From positions 1 through 53,616 of the forward strand of contig NZ_JARPQB010000041.1 in the NCBI RefSeq assembly GCF_029478665.1: a DNA stretch of 53,616 nt, given 5' to 3'. A model generated the notes under the pieces. The model was not told the origin of the DNA. It ran no database searches and saw only the letters and a program-made list of their open reading frames with translations. A program made the position numbers and the translations under genes. This DNA comes from Pseudomonas entomophila. Lineage in GTDB: Bacteria > Pseudomonadota > Gammaproteobacteria > Pseudomonadales > Pseudomonadaceae. This document shows, piece after piece, positions 42,767 to 51,830 of this stretch (position 1 is the first letter of the stretch; every line of letters starts with the position of its first letter).

Positions 42767-42959
42767 TTTCTACATGGAAACTTTCGGTCGAATGCAATTG
42801 CTGGGAAGGGTTGGGAACCTTATAAAGGGACTTACTTATTCCACAAAATATGAATTAAAAATATTTATATTTCTTAAAAGAATATAAGCCCGTCCGACCG
42901 CGATTCGGTTCCGCCAACGGAAATGCTCGCCAGGGCCCATGCCTTCAAGGAGCATTTGC
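42767..42959. promoter_or_regulatory. sftR / sftP divergent promoter region
   Basis: A strikingly AT-rich stretch (about 42820-42895) contains ATTC-N10-GAAT (42838-42855) of the T-N11-A type bound by LysR proteins, and a small palindrome TTCTT-AA-AAGAA (42871-42882). These are candidate SftR sites by position; not tested. Confidence 0.45.
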
Positions 42960-45293
42960 ATGTCCCGACTTTCCCGTTGGCCTGCACGCGTATCGTTGTT
43001 CGCTTTGCAGCCCCTGGCGGCTGGCGTGCTGCTGGCCGCCGCCGGCAACAGCTTCGCCGAAGCACCCGTTAGCGCCCCCGCCGTCGAGCAGGAGGCCAAG
43101 CTCGGTACCGTCACCGTCAATGCCCGGCGTCGTGAGGAAACCGCCCAGAGCGTGCCCACGCCGATCAGCGTGCTGAGCAGCGAAACCCTGGAAACCCAGC
43201 GCATCTACCGGGTGCAGGACCTGCAGCAACTGGTGCCGAGCACCAACGTGTCCTACGTGCATGCCCGCCAGTCGAGCATTTCCATCCGTGGCCTGGGCAA
43301 CAACCCGGCCAGCGATGGCCTGGAGGGCAGCGTCGGTGTGTACCTGGACAACGTCTACCTGGGGCGCCCCGGCATGGCGGTGTTCGACCTGCTCGATGTC
43401 GAGCAGCTGGAAGTACTGCGCGGCCCGCAGGGCACGCTGTTCGGTAAGAACACCACCGCCGGGGTGCTGAACATCACCACGCGCAAGCCGACCTTCCACC
43501 AGGAAGGCAGCGTGCAGTCTTCCCTCGGTGAGGATGGCTACTGGCAGACCCAGGGCAGCTTCTCCGGCCCGCTTGCCGACACCCTTGCCGGGCGCATCAG
43601 TGCCTATCACACCGAAGACGACGGCTATGTGAAGAACATCCATGACGGCCACGATCTCAACGGCGGCAAGCGCCAGGGCTTTCGCACGCAGTTGCTGTTC
43701 AAGCCCAACGAGACGTTCAACTTGCGCTGGATCGGCGAGTACAACGAAGAGAACTCCGACAACGGCATCCTCAGCCTCTACAGCACCGGCCCGACCATCA
43801 ACGGTGTGAACCGCTACGAAAGCCTGGCCGCCCAAGCCGGGGCGACCCTGGTGTCGGGCAAGGACCGCAAGGTCAACTTCGACGCCGACCAGATGGTCAA
43901 GGTATTCCAGGGCGGCACGTCGATAGAGGCCAACTGGACGCTGCCCAACGACTTCACCCTCACCTCCATCAGCGCCTACCGCTGGTGGGACTTCACCCCG
44001 CGCAACGACGACGGCCTCAACGTGCCGGTGTTCTACAGCGCCGGGGTGTCGGTGCGGGACAAGCAGTACTCGCAGGAGATTCGCCTGGCCTCGCCCACCG
44101 GCGGCTTCTTCGACTACGTGCTGGGGGCGTACTACTTCAAGCAGGACCTGGACAACAAATCGTTCACTTACTACGGGCCGCAGGCCGATATCTGGAACCT
44201 GACCCCGGCCGGCGCCCTGGCCAATGTGAACACCCTCGGCAATGGCCACATCGACACCGACAGTTATGCGCTGTTCGCCCAAGGCACCTGGCACCTGACC
44301 GAACGCCTGGACTTCACCGCCGGGGTACGCGGCACCTATGAAGAGAAGAGTGCCTGGGTTACCCGCGATGCGCCCTACGGTGGTGCCGCGGTGGCCGGTG
44401 CCGCGGCTACGGCTCGGCAGGGCCGGGTGGGGGCCTACGATTCCGGCGACCTCAACCAGTACAGCTTCGCCCCGTCCGGCCTGCTCAGCCTGAGCTACCG
44501 CTTCACTGACGACCTGCTGGGCTACGCCAGCCTGTCCCACGGCGAGAAGTCCGGGGGCGTCAACCTCACCGTCGGCGCCGCGCCACGGCTGGGCACCGAT
44601 TCGCTGCTGGTGGGCACCGAGCGCGCCAACAACGCCGAGCTCGGGCTCAAGAGCACCCTGTTCGACAACCGCCTGCAGCTCAACACCAACCTGTTCTGGA
44701 CTGAAGTTCATGGCTACCAGGCCAACGTCTACGACGAGGCCAACCGCGTGCAGTACCTGGCCAACGCCGGCAGCGTGCGTTCGCGTGGCCTGGAGTTCGA
44801 GGCCACGGCCCTGCCGATCCGGGGTCTGACGGTGAACTTCAACGGTTCATGGAACGACGTGCGCTACACCGACTACAAGGATGCACCGTGCCCACCTGAG
44901 GTGAGCCTGGCCAACCCCGCAGCCACCTGCGACCTGTCCGGCCACCAGGTGGTTGGCGCCTCCAAGTACATCGCCAACCTCAACGGCCAGTACAAGTGGC
45001 AGCTGGCCGAGCGCATCGAGCCCTACGTCACCGCCAGCTATGCCTTCCGCTCCAAGGCGGTGGGCACCATCGACGACTCGGACTACGGCCAGATCCCCAG
45101 CTACGGCATCGTCAACCTGTCCACCGGCGTGCGCCTGGACCAGGGCGACGGCGTGCTCGACCTGTCGCTGTGGGTGAAGAACGCCGGCGACAAGACCTAT
45201 TTCACCAGCCTGTGGAACTCCGCCAACGGCGGCTATGCCGGCGTGCTGGGTACGCCACGCACCGTGGGCGCCACCGCCCGCTACGACTTCTGA
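42960..45293 (+). CDS. sftP: TonB-dependent outer-membrane receptor SftP
   Basis: A 777-residue outer-membrane receptor with signal peptide (about 1-36, ending SFA-EAP). A TonB-box-like segment (LGTVTVNARRREE, about 45-58) precedes the plug (TPISVLSSETLETQRIYRVQ, and the LEVLRGPQGTLFGKNTTAGV motif at about 155-175) and the 22-strand barrel, which ends RTVGATARYDF with the expected C-terminal Phe. Its position beside sftR and astA fits the sulfate-ester receptor SftP. The ATG at 42960 follows AAGGAGC, which itself lies in an earlier in-frame ATG extension that is therefore rejected. Confidence 0.87.
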   Translation: MSRLSRWPARVSLFALQPLAAGVLLAAAGNSFAEAPVSAPAVEQEAKLGTVTVNARRREETAQSVPTPISVLSSETLETQRIYRVQDLQQLVPSTNVSYVHARQSSISIRGLGNNPASDGLEGSVGVYLDNVYLGRPGMAVFDLLDVEQLEVLRGPQGTLFGKNTTAGVLNITTRKPTFHQEGSVQSSLGEDGYWQTQGSFSGPLADTLAGRISAYHTEDDGYVKNIHDGHDLNGGKRQGFRTQLLFKPNETFNLRWIGEYNEENSDNGILSLYSTGPTINGVNRYESLAAQAGATLVSGKDRKVNFDADQMVKVFQGGTSIEANWTLPNDFTLTSISAYRWWDFTPRNDDGLNVPVFYSAGVSVRDKQYSQEIRLASPTGGFFDYVLGAYYFKQDLDNKSFTYYGPQADIWNLTPAGALANVNTLGNGHIDTDSYALFAQGTWHLTERLDFTAGVRGTYEEKSAWVTRDAPYGGAAVAGAAATARQGRVGAYDSGDLNQYSFAPSGLLSLSYRFTDDLLGYASLSHGEKSGGVNLTVGAAPRLGTDSLLVGTERANNAELGLKSTLFDNRLQLNTNLFWTEVHGYQANVYDEANRVQYLANAGSVRSRGLEFEATALPIRGLTVNFNGSWNDVRYTDYKDAPCPPEVSLANPAATCDLSGHQVVGASKYIANLNGQYKWQLAERIEPYVTASYAFRSKAVGTIDDSDYGQIPSYGIVNLSTGVRLDQGDGVLDLSLWVKNAGDKTYFTSLWNSANGGYAGVLGTPRTVGATARYDF

Positions 45294-45310
45294 GCACAAG
45301 GAGCTTTGCC

Positions 45311-46984
45311 ATGAATGCCAAGACCCAACCCCATGAACTGCCCGAAGGTGCCTGCCTCACCGCCAAGGTGCCTGATCGCGACGAAGCCCTGCTGGGCGAC
45401 GTGGTGGTCAACCCCTATCGCCTGGCGCCGCTGACCGCGATCATCCGCGACGGAGGTCGCGCCATCGCCAGTGCCCATGTGCGGGTGCTGGGCCGGGGCG
45501 AGCGCGGTGTCGACATCACCTATGACGTCTCTGACCGTTCACTGTGGACCTACGGCGGCATCCCGGTGTTCGGCCTTTATCCGGACCACGTCAACCAGGT
45601 CGAGGTCAGCTACAAGCTCGACGGTGAGCGTATCCGCCAGCGTTACGAGATCTACGCCCCGGCCGTGCGCCTGCCAGTGGTGGCGAAACAGACCGCCGCA
45701 TTGCCCGAGGTGGAGCCGATCAAGGTCGCCCCTGGTTTCGAAAAGCGCCTGTACCTGTTCAACCACCTGCTGGCCGAGATCCCCGGTGGGCGCGCCTTCA
45801 AATGGAATGGCCTGGGTGGCGCCGCCGAGTGGGATTCGGTGGGCAACAACTGGATCGCCGACAGCAACGGCGATGTGCGCTGGTACCTAGATATCGAGCA
45901 GATCCACGACTCCAATCGTCGCGACGGCCTGGGCGGCACCATGGGCTTCCACCAGACCCGCGACGGCAAGCTGATCTGGGGCCAGGGCCAGACCTACTCC
46001 AAGTACGACCTGCTCGGCCGGCAGGTGTGGCAACGCAGCCTGCCGGACAAGTTCGCCGACTTCTCCCACGAGATCCGCGAGACGCTAATCGGCACCTACC
46101 TGCTACGCGTGGGCACCAGCGACTATCGGCGCCCTGACGGTAAGCGCGTGCGCTCCATCCGTGACCACATCATCGAGGTCAGCGAGGCGGGCGACGTGCT
46201 GGATTTCTGGGACCTGAACCAGATTCTCGACCCCTATCGCGGCGAATTGCTGGAAACCCTGGGCAAGGCCGCGCTGCAACTGCCGGACGGCGTGCAGAAA
46301 CAGGACGACCGGTTGGCCAACGAGCTGAACGAAGGCGACCTGCCGTTCGGCGATACCCCCGGCGTCGGCACCGGGCGCAACTGGGCCCACGTCAATGCCA
46401 TCGACTACGACGCCGATGACGACAGCATCATCGTTTCAGCCCGCCACCAGGGGGTGGTGAAGATCGGCCGCGACAAACGGGTGAAGTGGATCCTCGCCGC
46501 ACCGCAAGGTTGGCCGGCACGTTTGCAGGACAAAGTGCTCAAACCGCTGGGCGAGGGCTTCGAGTGGTCCTGGACCCAGCACACCGCCTGGCTGACCGGG
46601 CGTGGCACGCTGACCGTGTTCGACAATGGCTGGGGCCGTGACTTCGGGCCGACCAAGCTGACCGGCAACTACAGCCGGGCGGTGGAATACCGGATCGACG
46701 AGGCCAAGGGCACGGTCGAGCAGGTGTGGCAGTACGGCAAGGCGCGCGGGGACGAGTGGTACAGCCCGATCACCTCGGTGGTGGCGTATCGGGCGGACAC
46801 CGATACCCAGTTCATCTATTCGGCCTCGGTGAACTATCTGACGCCGGAAAAGCTGACGACCACCGTGCTCAATGAAGTGCGCCGTGGTACCCAGGAGGTG
46901 GCGGTGGAGCTGAAAGTGCACAGTCGCCAGCCGGGCAGCGTGGGTTACCGCGCGCTGGTGATCGACCTCGACAAGGCGTTCTGA
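45311..46984 (+). CDS. astA: Aryl-sulfate sulfotransferase AstA
   Basis: A 557-residue enzyme of the bacterial aryl-sulfate sulfotransferase family, which moves sulfate from a phenolic sulfate to another phenol through a sulfo-histidine, without PAPS. Family residues are seen in order: H214 in TMGFHQTRDG, H360 in NWAHVNAI, R378-H379 in SARHQGVV and H424 in SWTQHTAW, the likely transient sulfo-histidine by comparison with E. coli AssT (H436). The barrel is preceded by an N-terminal beta domain. No signal peptide is visible, unlike periplasmic AssT, so it may be cytoplasmic. AAGGAG lies 8 bp before the ATG and the gene is 17 bp after sftP, in one operon. Confidence 0.9.
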   Translation: MNAKTQPHELPEGACLTAKVPDRDEALLGDVVVNPYRLAPLTAIIRDGGRAIASAHVRVLGRGERGVDITYDVSDRSLWTYGGIPVFGLYPDHVNQVEVSYKLDGERIRQRYEIYAPAVRLPVVAKQTAALPEVEPIKVAPGFEKRLYLFNHLLAEIPGGRAFKWNGLGGAAEWDSVGNNWIADSNGDVRWYLDIEQIHDSNRRDGLGGTMGFHQTRDGKLIWGQGQTYSKYDLLGRQVWQRSLPDKFADFSHEIRETLIGTYLLRVGTSDYRRPDGKRVRSIRDHIIEVSEAGDVLDFWDLNQILDPYRGELLETLGKAALQLPDGVQKQDDRLANELNEGDLPFGDTPGVGTGRNWAHVNAIDYDADDDSIIVSARHQGVVKIGRDKRVKWILAAPQGWPARLQDKVLKPLGEGFEWSWTQHTAWLTGRGTLTVFDNGWGRDFGPTKLTGNYSRAVEYRIDEAKGTVEQVWQYGKARGDEWYSPITSVVAYRADTDTQFIYSASVNYLTPEKLTTTVLNEVRRGTQEVAVELKVHSRQPGSVGYRALVIDLDKAF

Positions 46985-47000
46985 CTCGATCCTCCCTCCT

Positions 47001-47098
47001 ACAGGTTATCGGCTAACCTGTACCGGCCTCTTCGCGGGTAAACCCGCTCCTGCAGGTTCATCGCCGACCCTGCAGGAGCGGGTTTACCCGCGAAGGGG
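47001..47098. repeat. Hairpin and REP pair after astA
   Basis: ACAGGTTA-TCGGC-TAACCTGT (47001-47021) is a perfect hairpin directly followed by two REP copies in opposite orientation (47022-47056, TACCGGCCTCTTCGCGGGTA onward; 47069-47098). They would act as a transcription barrier between astA and gabD. Confidence 0.8.
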
Positions 47099-47187
47099 GC
47101 GACGCGAATTTCAGACAGGGTGTTCAACCATTCGTTCTTTTTTTCGAACAGCCTATTGTCCAACACCCCAACCCCCGCTTAGCATTC

Positions 47188-47205
47188 CGTTTGAGATTTC
47201 AAACG
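47188..47205. promoter_or_regulatory. Palindrome CGTTTGA-GATT-TCAAACG upstream of gabD
   Basis: A perfect 7-bp inverted repeat with a 4-bp spacer, 107 bp before the gabD start in a region with runs of T (near 47140). It is a candidate operator for the GABA genes. The regulator is not in the window. Confidence 0.45.
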
Positions 47206-47252
47206 CTCAGCACCCAGGCGTCGAACACCCTGGTGCACGAATTTCTGACGGC

Positions 47253-47276
47253 CGCCCCCTTTTGGGGGCGCCTTTT
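47253..47276 (+). terminator. Hairpin with T-run in the gabD leader
   Basis: CGCCCCC-TTTT-GGGGGCG followed by CCTTTT lies 36 bp before the gabD ATG. It looks like a rho-independent terminator within the 5' leader. It could attenuate gabD or end a short upstream transcript. Confidence 0.55.
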
Positions 47277-47311
47277 CAACAATCAATAATTCGCAGTAAA
47301 GGGAAGCCGAC

Positions 47312-48754
47312 ATGCAGCTCAAAGACGCTCAGTTGTTCCGCCAGCAAGCTTTCATCAACGGTGAATGGCTGGATGCGGACAGCGGCCAGACCATCAAGGT
47401 GACCAACCCGGCCACCGGTGAAGTGATCGGCAGCGTGCCGAAGATGGGCGCCGCCGAGACCCGCCGCGCCATCGAGGCCGCCGACAAGGCCCTGCCGGCC
47501 TGGCGCGCACTGACCGCCAAGGAGCGTGCCGGCAAGCTGCGCCGCTGGTTCGAGCTGATGATCGAGCACCAGGACGACCTGGCCCGCCTGATGACCACCG
47601 AGCAGGGCAAGCCACTGGCCGAAGCCAAGGGCGAGATCGCCTACGCCGCCTCGTTCATCGAGTGGTTCGCCGAAGAAGCCAAGCGCGTGTACGGCGACGT
47701 CATCCCTGGCCACCAGCCGGACAAGCGCCTGATCGTCATCAAGCAGCCGATCGGCGTCACCGCTGCCATCACCCCGTGGAACTTCCCGGCCGCGATGATC
47801 ACCCGCAAAGCCGGCCCAGCCCTGGCCGCCGGTTGCACCATGGTCCTCAAGCCTGCTTCGCAGACCCCGTACTCCGCCCTGGCCCTGGTCGAGCTGGCCA
47901 CCCGTGCCGGCATCCCGGCGGGTGTACTGAGCGTGATCACCGGCAGCGCCGGCGAAGTCGGCAGCGAGCTGACCGGCAACTCGCTGGTACGCAAGCTTTC
48001 CTTCACCGGCTCGACCGAAATCGGTCGCCAACTGATGGAAGAGTGCGCCAAGGACATCAAGAAGGTTTCCCTGGAGCTGGGCGGCAACGCGCCGTTCATC
48101 GTGTTCGACGACGCCGACCTGGACAAGGCGGTCGAGGGCGCGATCATCTCCAAGTACCGCAACAACGGCCAGACCTGCGTCTGCGCCAACCGTATCTACG
48201 TGCAGGACGGTGTCTACGACGCGTTCGCCGAGAAGCTCAAGGCCGCTGTCGCCAAGCTGAAGATCGGTAACGGTCTGGAAGAAGGCACCACCACTGGCCC
48301 GCTGATCGACGGCAAGGCTGTCGCCAAGGTTCAGGAGCACATCGAGGACGCCGTTTCGAAAGGCGCCAAGGTGCTGTCCGGCGGCAAGCTGATCGAAGGC
48401 AACTTCTTCGAGCCGACCATCCTCGTCGACGTACCGAAAACCGCCGCTGTCGCCAAGGAAGAGACCTTCGGCCCGCTGGCGCCGCTGTTCCGCTTCAAGG
48501 ATGAGGCCGAAGTCATCGCCATGTCCAACGACACCGAATTCGGCCTGGCCTCGTACTTCTACGCCCGTGACATGAGCCGCGTGTTCCGCGTCGCCGAGGC
48601 CCTGGAGTACGGCATGGTCGGTATCAACACCGGCCTGATCTCCAACGAAGTCGCGCCGTTCGGCGGCATCAAGGCCTCGGGCCTGGGCCGCGAAGGTTCC
48701 AAGTACGGTATCGAGGACTACCTCGAGATCAAATACCTGTGCATCAGCGTCTGA
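47312..48754 (+). CDS. gabD: Succinate-semialdehyde dehydrogenase GabD
   Basis: A 480-residue aldehyde dehydrogenase that oxidises succinate semialdehyde to succinate with NADP, the last step of GABA breakdown. Catalytic C289 is in NNGQTCVCANR, and the general-base Glu is in KKVSLELGGNAPF (about 255). The nucleotide-binding FTGSTEIGRQLM and AITPWNFPAAM are present. The length and sequence match E. coli GabD closely. It is followed by gabT in the same direction, with a terminator-like hairpin between them, so both read-through and separate transcription are possible. Confidence 0.95.
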   Translation: MQLKDAQLFRQQAFINGEWLDADSGQTIKVTNPATGEVIGSVPKMGAAETRRAIEAADKALPAWRALTAKERAGKLRRWFELMIEHQDDLARLMTTEQGKPLAEAKGEIAYAASFIEWFAEEAKRVYGDVIPGHQPDKRLIVIKQPIGVTAAITPWNFPAAMITRKAGPALAAGCTMVLKPASQTPYSALALVELATRAGIPAGVLSVITGSAGEVGSELTGNSLVRKLSFTGSTEIGRQLMEECAKDIKKVSLELGGNAPFIVFDDADLDKAVEGAIISKYRNNGQTCVCANRIYVQDGVYDAFAEKLKAAVAKLKIGNGLEEGTTTGPLIDGKAVAKVQEHIEDAVSKGAKVLSGGKLIEGNFFEPTILVDVPKTAAVAKEETFGPLAPLFRFKDEAEVIAMSNDTEFGLASYFYARDMSRVFRVAEALEYGMVGINTGLISNEVAPFGGIKASGLGREGSKYGIEDYLEIKYLCISV

Positions 48755-48779
48755 TCGCCAGGTAAACGGTTTTACCTCT

Positions 48780-48818
48780 GCCAGCGGGGCGCGAGAGCGA
48801 CGTCTCGCTGGCCTTTTT
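48780..48818 (+). terminator. Terminator between gabD and gabT
   Basis: GCGAGA-GCGACG-TCTCGC (48791-48808), with outer GCCA/TGGC pairing and then CTTTTTG, starts about 25 bp after the gabD stop. Confidence 0.7.
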
Positions 48819-48937
48819 GACATAGCGGTACCTGGTGGCCAGGGCATGCGTGACAGTCGATCAACGAATACTGTGTACGCCTGCATCCAGCCACCCCCGA
48901 ATAAAAGCGCCGCAGAACCGGCGCAATTGAGGGCACT

Positions 48938-50215
48938 ATGAGCAAGACCAACGAATCCCTGATGCAACGCCGTATCGCCGCCGTTCCACGTGGCGTCGGC
49001 CAGATCCACCCGATCTTCGTCGATACCGCGAAGAACTCGACGGTGATCGACGTTGAAGGCCGCGAACTGATCGACTTCGCCGGCGGCATCGCGGTACTGA
49101 ACACCGGCCACCTGCACCCGAAAGTGGTCGCGGCCGTGCAAGAGCAGCTGACCAAGGTCAGCCACACCTGCTTCCAGGTGCTGGCCTACGAGCCCTACGT
49201 CGAGCTGTGCGAGAAGATCAACAAGCTGGTCCCAGGCGACTTCGACAAGAAGACCCTGCTGGTCACCACTGGCTCCGAAGCCGTCGAGAACGCCGTGAAG
49301 ATCGCCCGCGCCGCCACCGGCCGTGCTGGCGTGATCGCCTTCACCGGCGGCTACCACGGTCGCACCATGATGACCCTGGGCCTGACCGGCAAGGTCGTGC
49401 CGTACTCCGCAGGCATGGGCCTGATGCCAGGCGGCATCTTCCGCGCCCTGTTCCCGAGCGAGCTGCACGGCATCAGCGTTGATGACGCCATCGCCTCGGT
49501 CGAGCGCATCTTCAAGAACGACGCCGAGCCGCGCGACATCGCCGCGATCATCCTCGAGCCGGTCCAAGGCGAAGGCGGTTTCCTGCCGGCGCCGAAAGAG
49601 CTGATGAAGCGCCTGCGCGCCCTGTGCGACCAGCACGGCATCCTGCTGATCGCCGACGAAGTGCAGACCGGCGCTGGCCGTACCGGCACCTTCTTCGCCA
49701 TGGAGCAGATGGGCGTCGCGCCTGACCTGACCACCTTCGCCAAGTCCATCGCCGGCGGCTTCCCGCTGGCCGGTGTGTGTGGCAAGGCCGAATACATGGA
49801 CGCCATCGCCCCGGGTGGCCTGGGTGGCACCTACGCCGGTTCGCCAATCGCCTGCGCCGCGGCCTTGGCCGTGATCGAAGTGTTCGAGGAAGAGAAGCTG
49901 CTGGAGCGTAGCCAGGCTGTTGGCGAGCGTCTGACCGCTGGCCTGCGCGAAATCCAGAAGAAGCACCCGATCATCGGCGACGTCCGTGGCCTGGGTTCGA
50001 TGATCGCCGTGGAAGTCTTCGAGAAGGGCACCCACACCCCGAACGCCGCCGCCGTTGCACAGGTTGTGGCCAAGGCACGCGACAAGGGTCTGATCCTGCT
50101 GTCCTGCGGCACCTACGGCAACGTCCTGCGCATCCTGGTGCCGCTGACCGCCGAAGATGCACTGCTGGACAAAGGCCTGGCAATCATCGAAGAGTGCTTC
50201 GCTGAATTGGCCTGA
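48938..50215 (+). CDS. gabT: 4-aminobutyrate aminotransferase GabT
   Basis: A 425-residue PLP enzyme that converts GABA and 2-oxoglutarate to succinate semialdehyde and glutamate. The PLP lysine is K269 in TTFAKSIAGGFPLAGV (K268 in E. coli), the phosphate-binding TTGSEAVENAVKIARAATGR and the DEVQTGAGRTG (metal/cofactor Asp) motifs are present. The 183-bp gap from gabD has a terminator and room for a promoter. A strong terminator follows. The open frame of nearly 1,000 codons antisense to gabD-gabT is not a gene. Confidence 0.95.
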   Translation: MSKTNESLMQRRIAAVPRGVGQIHPIFVDTAKNSTVIDVEGRELIDFAGGIAVLNTGHLHPKVVAAVQEQLTKVSHTCFQVLAYEPYVELCEKINKLVPGDFDKKTLLVTTGSEAVENAVKIARAATGRAGVIAFTGGYHGRTMMTLGLTGKVVPYSAGMGLMPGGIFRALFPSELHGISVDDAIASVERIFKNDAEPRDIAAIILEPVQGEGGFLPAPKELMKRLRALCDQHGILLIADEVQTGAGRTGTFFAMEQMGVAPDLTTFAKSIAGGFPLAGVCGKAEYMDAIAPGGLGGTYAGSPIACAAALAVIEVFEEEKLLERSQAVGERLTAGLREIQKKHPIIGDVRGLGSMIAVEVFEKGTHTPNAAAVAQVVAKARDKGLILLSCGTYGNVLRILVPLTAEDALLDKGLAIIEECFAELA

Positions 50216-50235
50216 AATATGTGACACGCGTCAGA

Positions 50236-50263
50236 AAAAAACCCGCTTCGGCGGGTTTTTTTT
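50236..50263. terminator. Bidirectional terminator after gabT
   Basis: AAAAAA-ACCCGC-TTCG-GCGGGT-TTTTTTT: a 6-bp stem with the very stable TTCG loop and a long T-run, 20 bp past the gabT stop. Confidence 0.92.
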
Positions 50264-50352
50264 ATGCCGCTTGTGGGCATCAGGCGCTAAGGTTGTACGA
50301 GGATTCCGTGGAAGCTGCGAAGGAACGCGCGTCATTGCCTGGAGAAATGCCC

Positions 50353-51690
50353 ATGAGCGCAGTCGATCCCGTCCCCCCTTGCGTGCTGATCGCCGAAGGC
50401 GACCCTTGGGTGCGTGACATGCTCCGAGAAATGCTGCTCAGCGTGCGCTGCGATGCCCGGCTGCAGGTCTGCGCCGATGGTTCCCAGGCGTTGAATGCGT
50501 TGTCCGCCAAGCCTGACCTGATCATCGCGGCCCGTGAACTGTCCGGGCTCGATGGCCTCGACCTGCTGCGTAAAGTACGCGGCAAGGGCGGGCAACCTGG
50601 CCTGCCGTTCATCCTCATGAGTGAGCGCACCGACAGCGCCAGTGTGCGCGAGGCGCTGCCGCTGCACCCCACCGCCTACCTGAGCAAGCCGCTCGACCTG
50701 GATAACCTGCGCAAGCGCCTGGAAAACCTGTTGCTTGAAGTCGGCGAGCAGATCGCCTGCCCGGTGCCGCCGCTGCAAGCCGGGCTCAAGCTGCCGGCGT
50801 TCCTCGAACAACGCCGCGCCTCGGCCGATGGCGGCCCTTTGTTCGCCGACGTGCAGGTGGCGATCAAACGTGCCCTCAACCCCCATGGGCTGAATCTGCG
50901 GGTGCTCGAGGAGGAGGTGCGTGACGACCCACAGATCACCGGCGTGCTCATCGCCGCCGCGAACAGTGCCGCGCTGCACAGCGAGTCGCCGGTACAGACC
51001 CTGCTGCAGGCGCTGAACAAGCTCGGCAGCACCCAGAGCATGAACCTCATCCTTGGCCTTACGCTCAAGCGCAGCGCGCGATTGAGCGACCCTTTGCTGG
51101 CCCGCTACGCGACGCACTACTGGAGCCTTTCCCTGCACACCGCGGACTACGCCCGTACCCTGGCGCGCATGGTCGAGGTGGACGAGGGCCTTTGCTACTG
51201 CGCTGGCCTGCTGCATTGCCTGGGCGACCTGGCTGTCCTGCGTACCTTGCAGGAATGGCGCCTGGCTGGCGGCGAGCTGGACGAGGACCAGGTGGAGCTG
51301 TCGCTCAACGAATTCGGCGCTCCGTTCGGGTCGGCGCTGCGCACTCGCTGGCGCCTGCCGTTGAACCTGCGCGAGCTGATTGCTTCTGTGTACCAGTTGG
51401 GCGGTGGCGTTTACTCCCGCGAGATCCTGGCCATGAACCTGGCGGGACAGCTGGCACGGTTGCGGCCCAGTGAAGGGTTGGAGAAGGTTGCCAGCAGCAA
51501 GACCGCGCGTTTACTCAAGCTCGGGTTGCCGGAGCTGATGCAACTGCGCAAGGTGGACCCGGAGGCATTGGCGCGCGAGGAGGCCGAGCGCCAGGTAGCA
51601 CAGGAGGCGTCCGACGAAGCGGAAACCACCTTGAACGATCCGGCACTGGCAGAAACCCCGCCCGAAGCAGATGAGGAGCGTCCGACCTGA
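50353..51690 (+). CDS. HDOD-domain protein with degenerate response-regulator receiver
   Basis: A 445-residue protein. Residues about 10-125 have the receiver fold (CVLIAEGDPWVRDMLREML, PDLIIAARELSGLDG, AYLSKPLD), with acidic residues E15 and D17 and the Lys retained, but the phospho-accepting Asp position is A60. It therefore probably cannot be phosphorylated. Residues about 165-370 form an HDOD domain (PLFADVQVAIKRALNPHG, QITGVLIAAANSAALHSESP, LLHCLGDLAVLRTL), a signal-output module related to HD domains. The C-terminus is acidic and disordered. The ATG at 50353 (GGAG 8 bp upstream) is preferred to that at 50347. It is a single gene; role unknown, possibly c-di-GMP or stress signalling. Confidence 0.85.
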   Translation: MSAVDPVPPCVLIAEGDPWVRDMLREMLLSVRCDARLQVCADGSQALNALSAKPDLIIAARELSGLDGLDLLRKVRGKGGQPGLPFILMSERTDSASVREALPLHPTAYLSKPLDLDNLRKRLENLLLEVGEQIACPVPPLQAGLKLPAFLEQRRASADGGPLFADVQVAIKRALNPHGLNLRVLEEEVRDDPQITGVLIAAANSAALHSESPVQTLLQALNKLGSTQSMNLILGLTLKRSARLSDPLLARYATHYWSLSLHTADYARTLARMVEVDEGLCYCAGLLHCLGDLAVLRTLQEWRLAGGELDEDQVELSLNEFGAPFGSALRTRWRLPLNLRELIASVYQLGGGVYSREILAMNLAGQLARLRPSEGLEKVASSKTARLLKLGLPELMQLRKVDPEALAREEAERQVAQEASDEAETTLNDPALAETPPEADEERPT

Positions 51691-51830
51691 TCTGTTCATT
51701 GCTGTAGGCGATTCATTCTTGGGATTGGTCCTACAGGGTTTGCAGACGGTTGTTCGTATCCAGGCAAGTCCCCCAGGCGTAGCGTTCCCTCCACTCCACC
51801 AACGGAATGGCAGGAAGGTTGCGGCTGAAG

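Noticed and set aside
42939..42959. Earlier ATG for sftP at 42939
   Set aside because: The ribosome-binding site AAGGAGC would lie inside the coding sequence, and the signal peptide begins properly at 42960.
47276..50227. Minus-strand open frame of nearly 1,000 codons opposite gabD and gabT
   Set aside because: It spans two conserved enzymes, their terminator and leader; an effect of strong codon bias in highly expressed genes.
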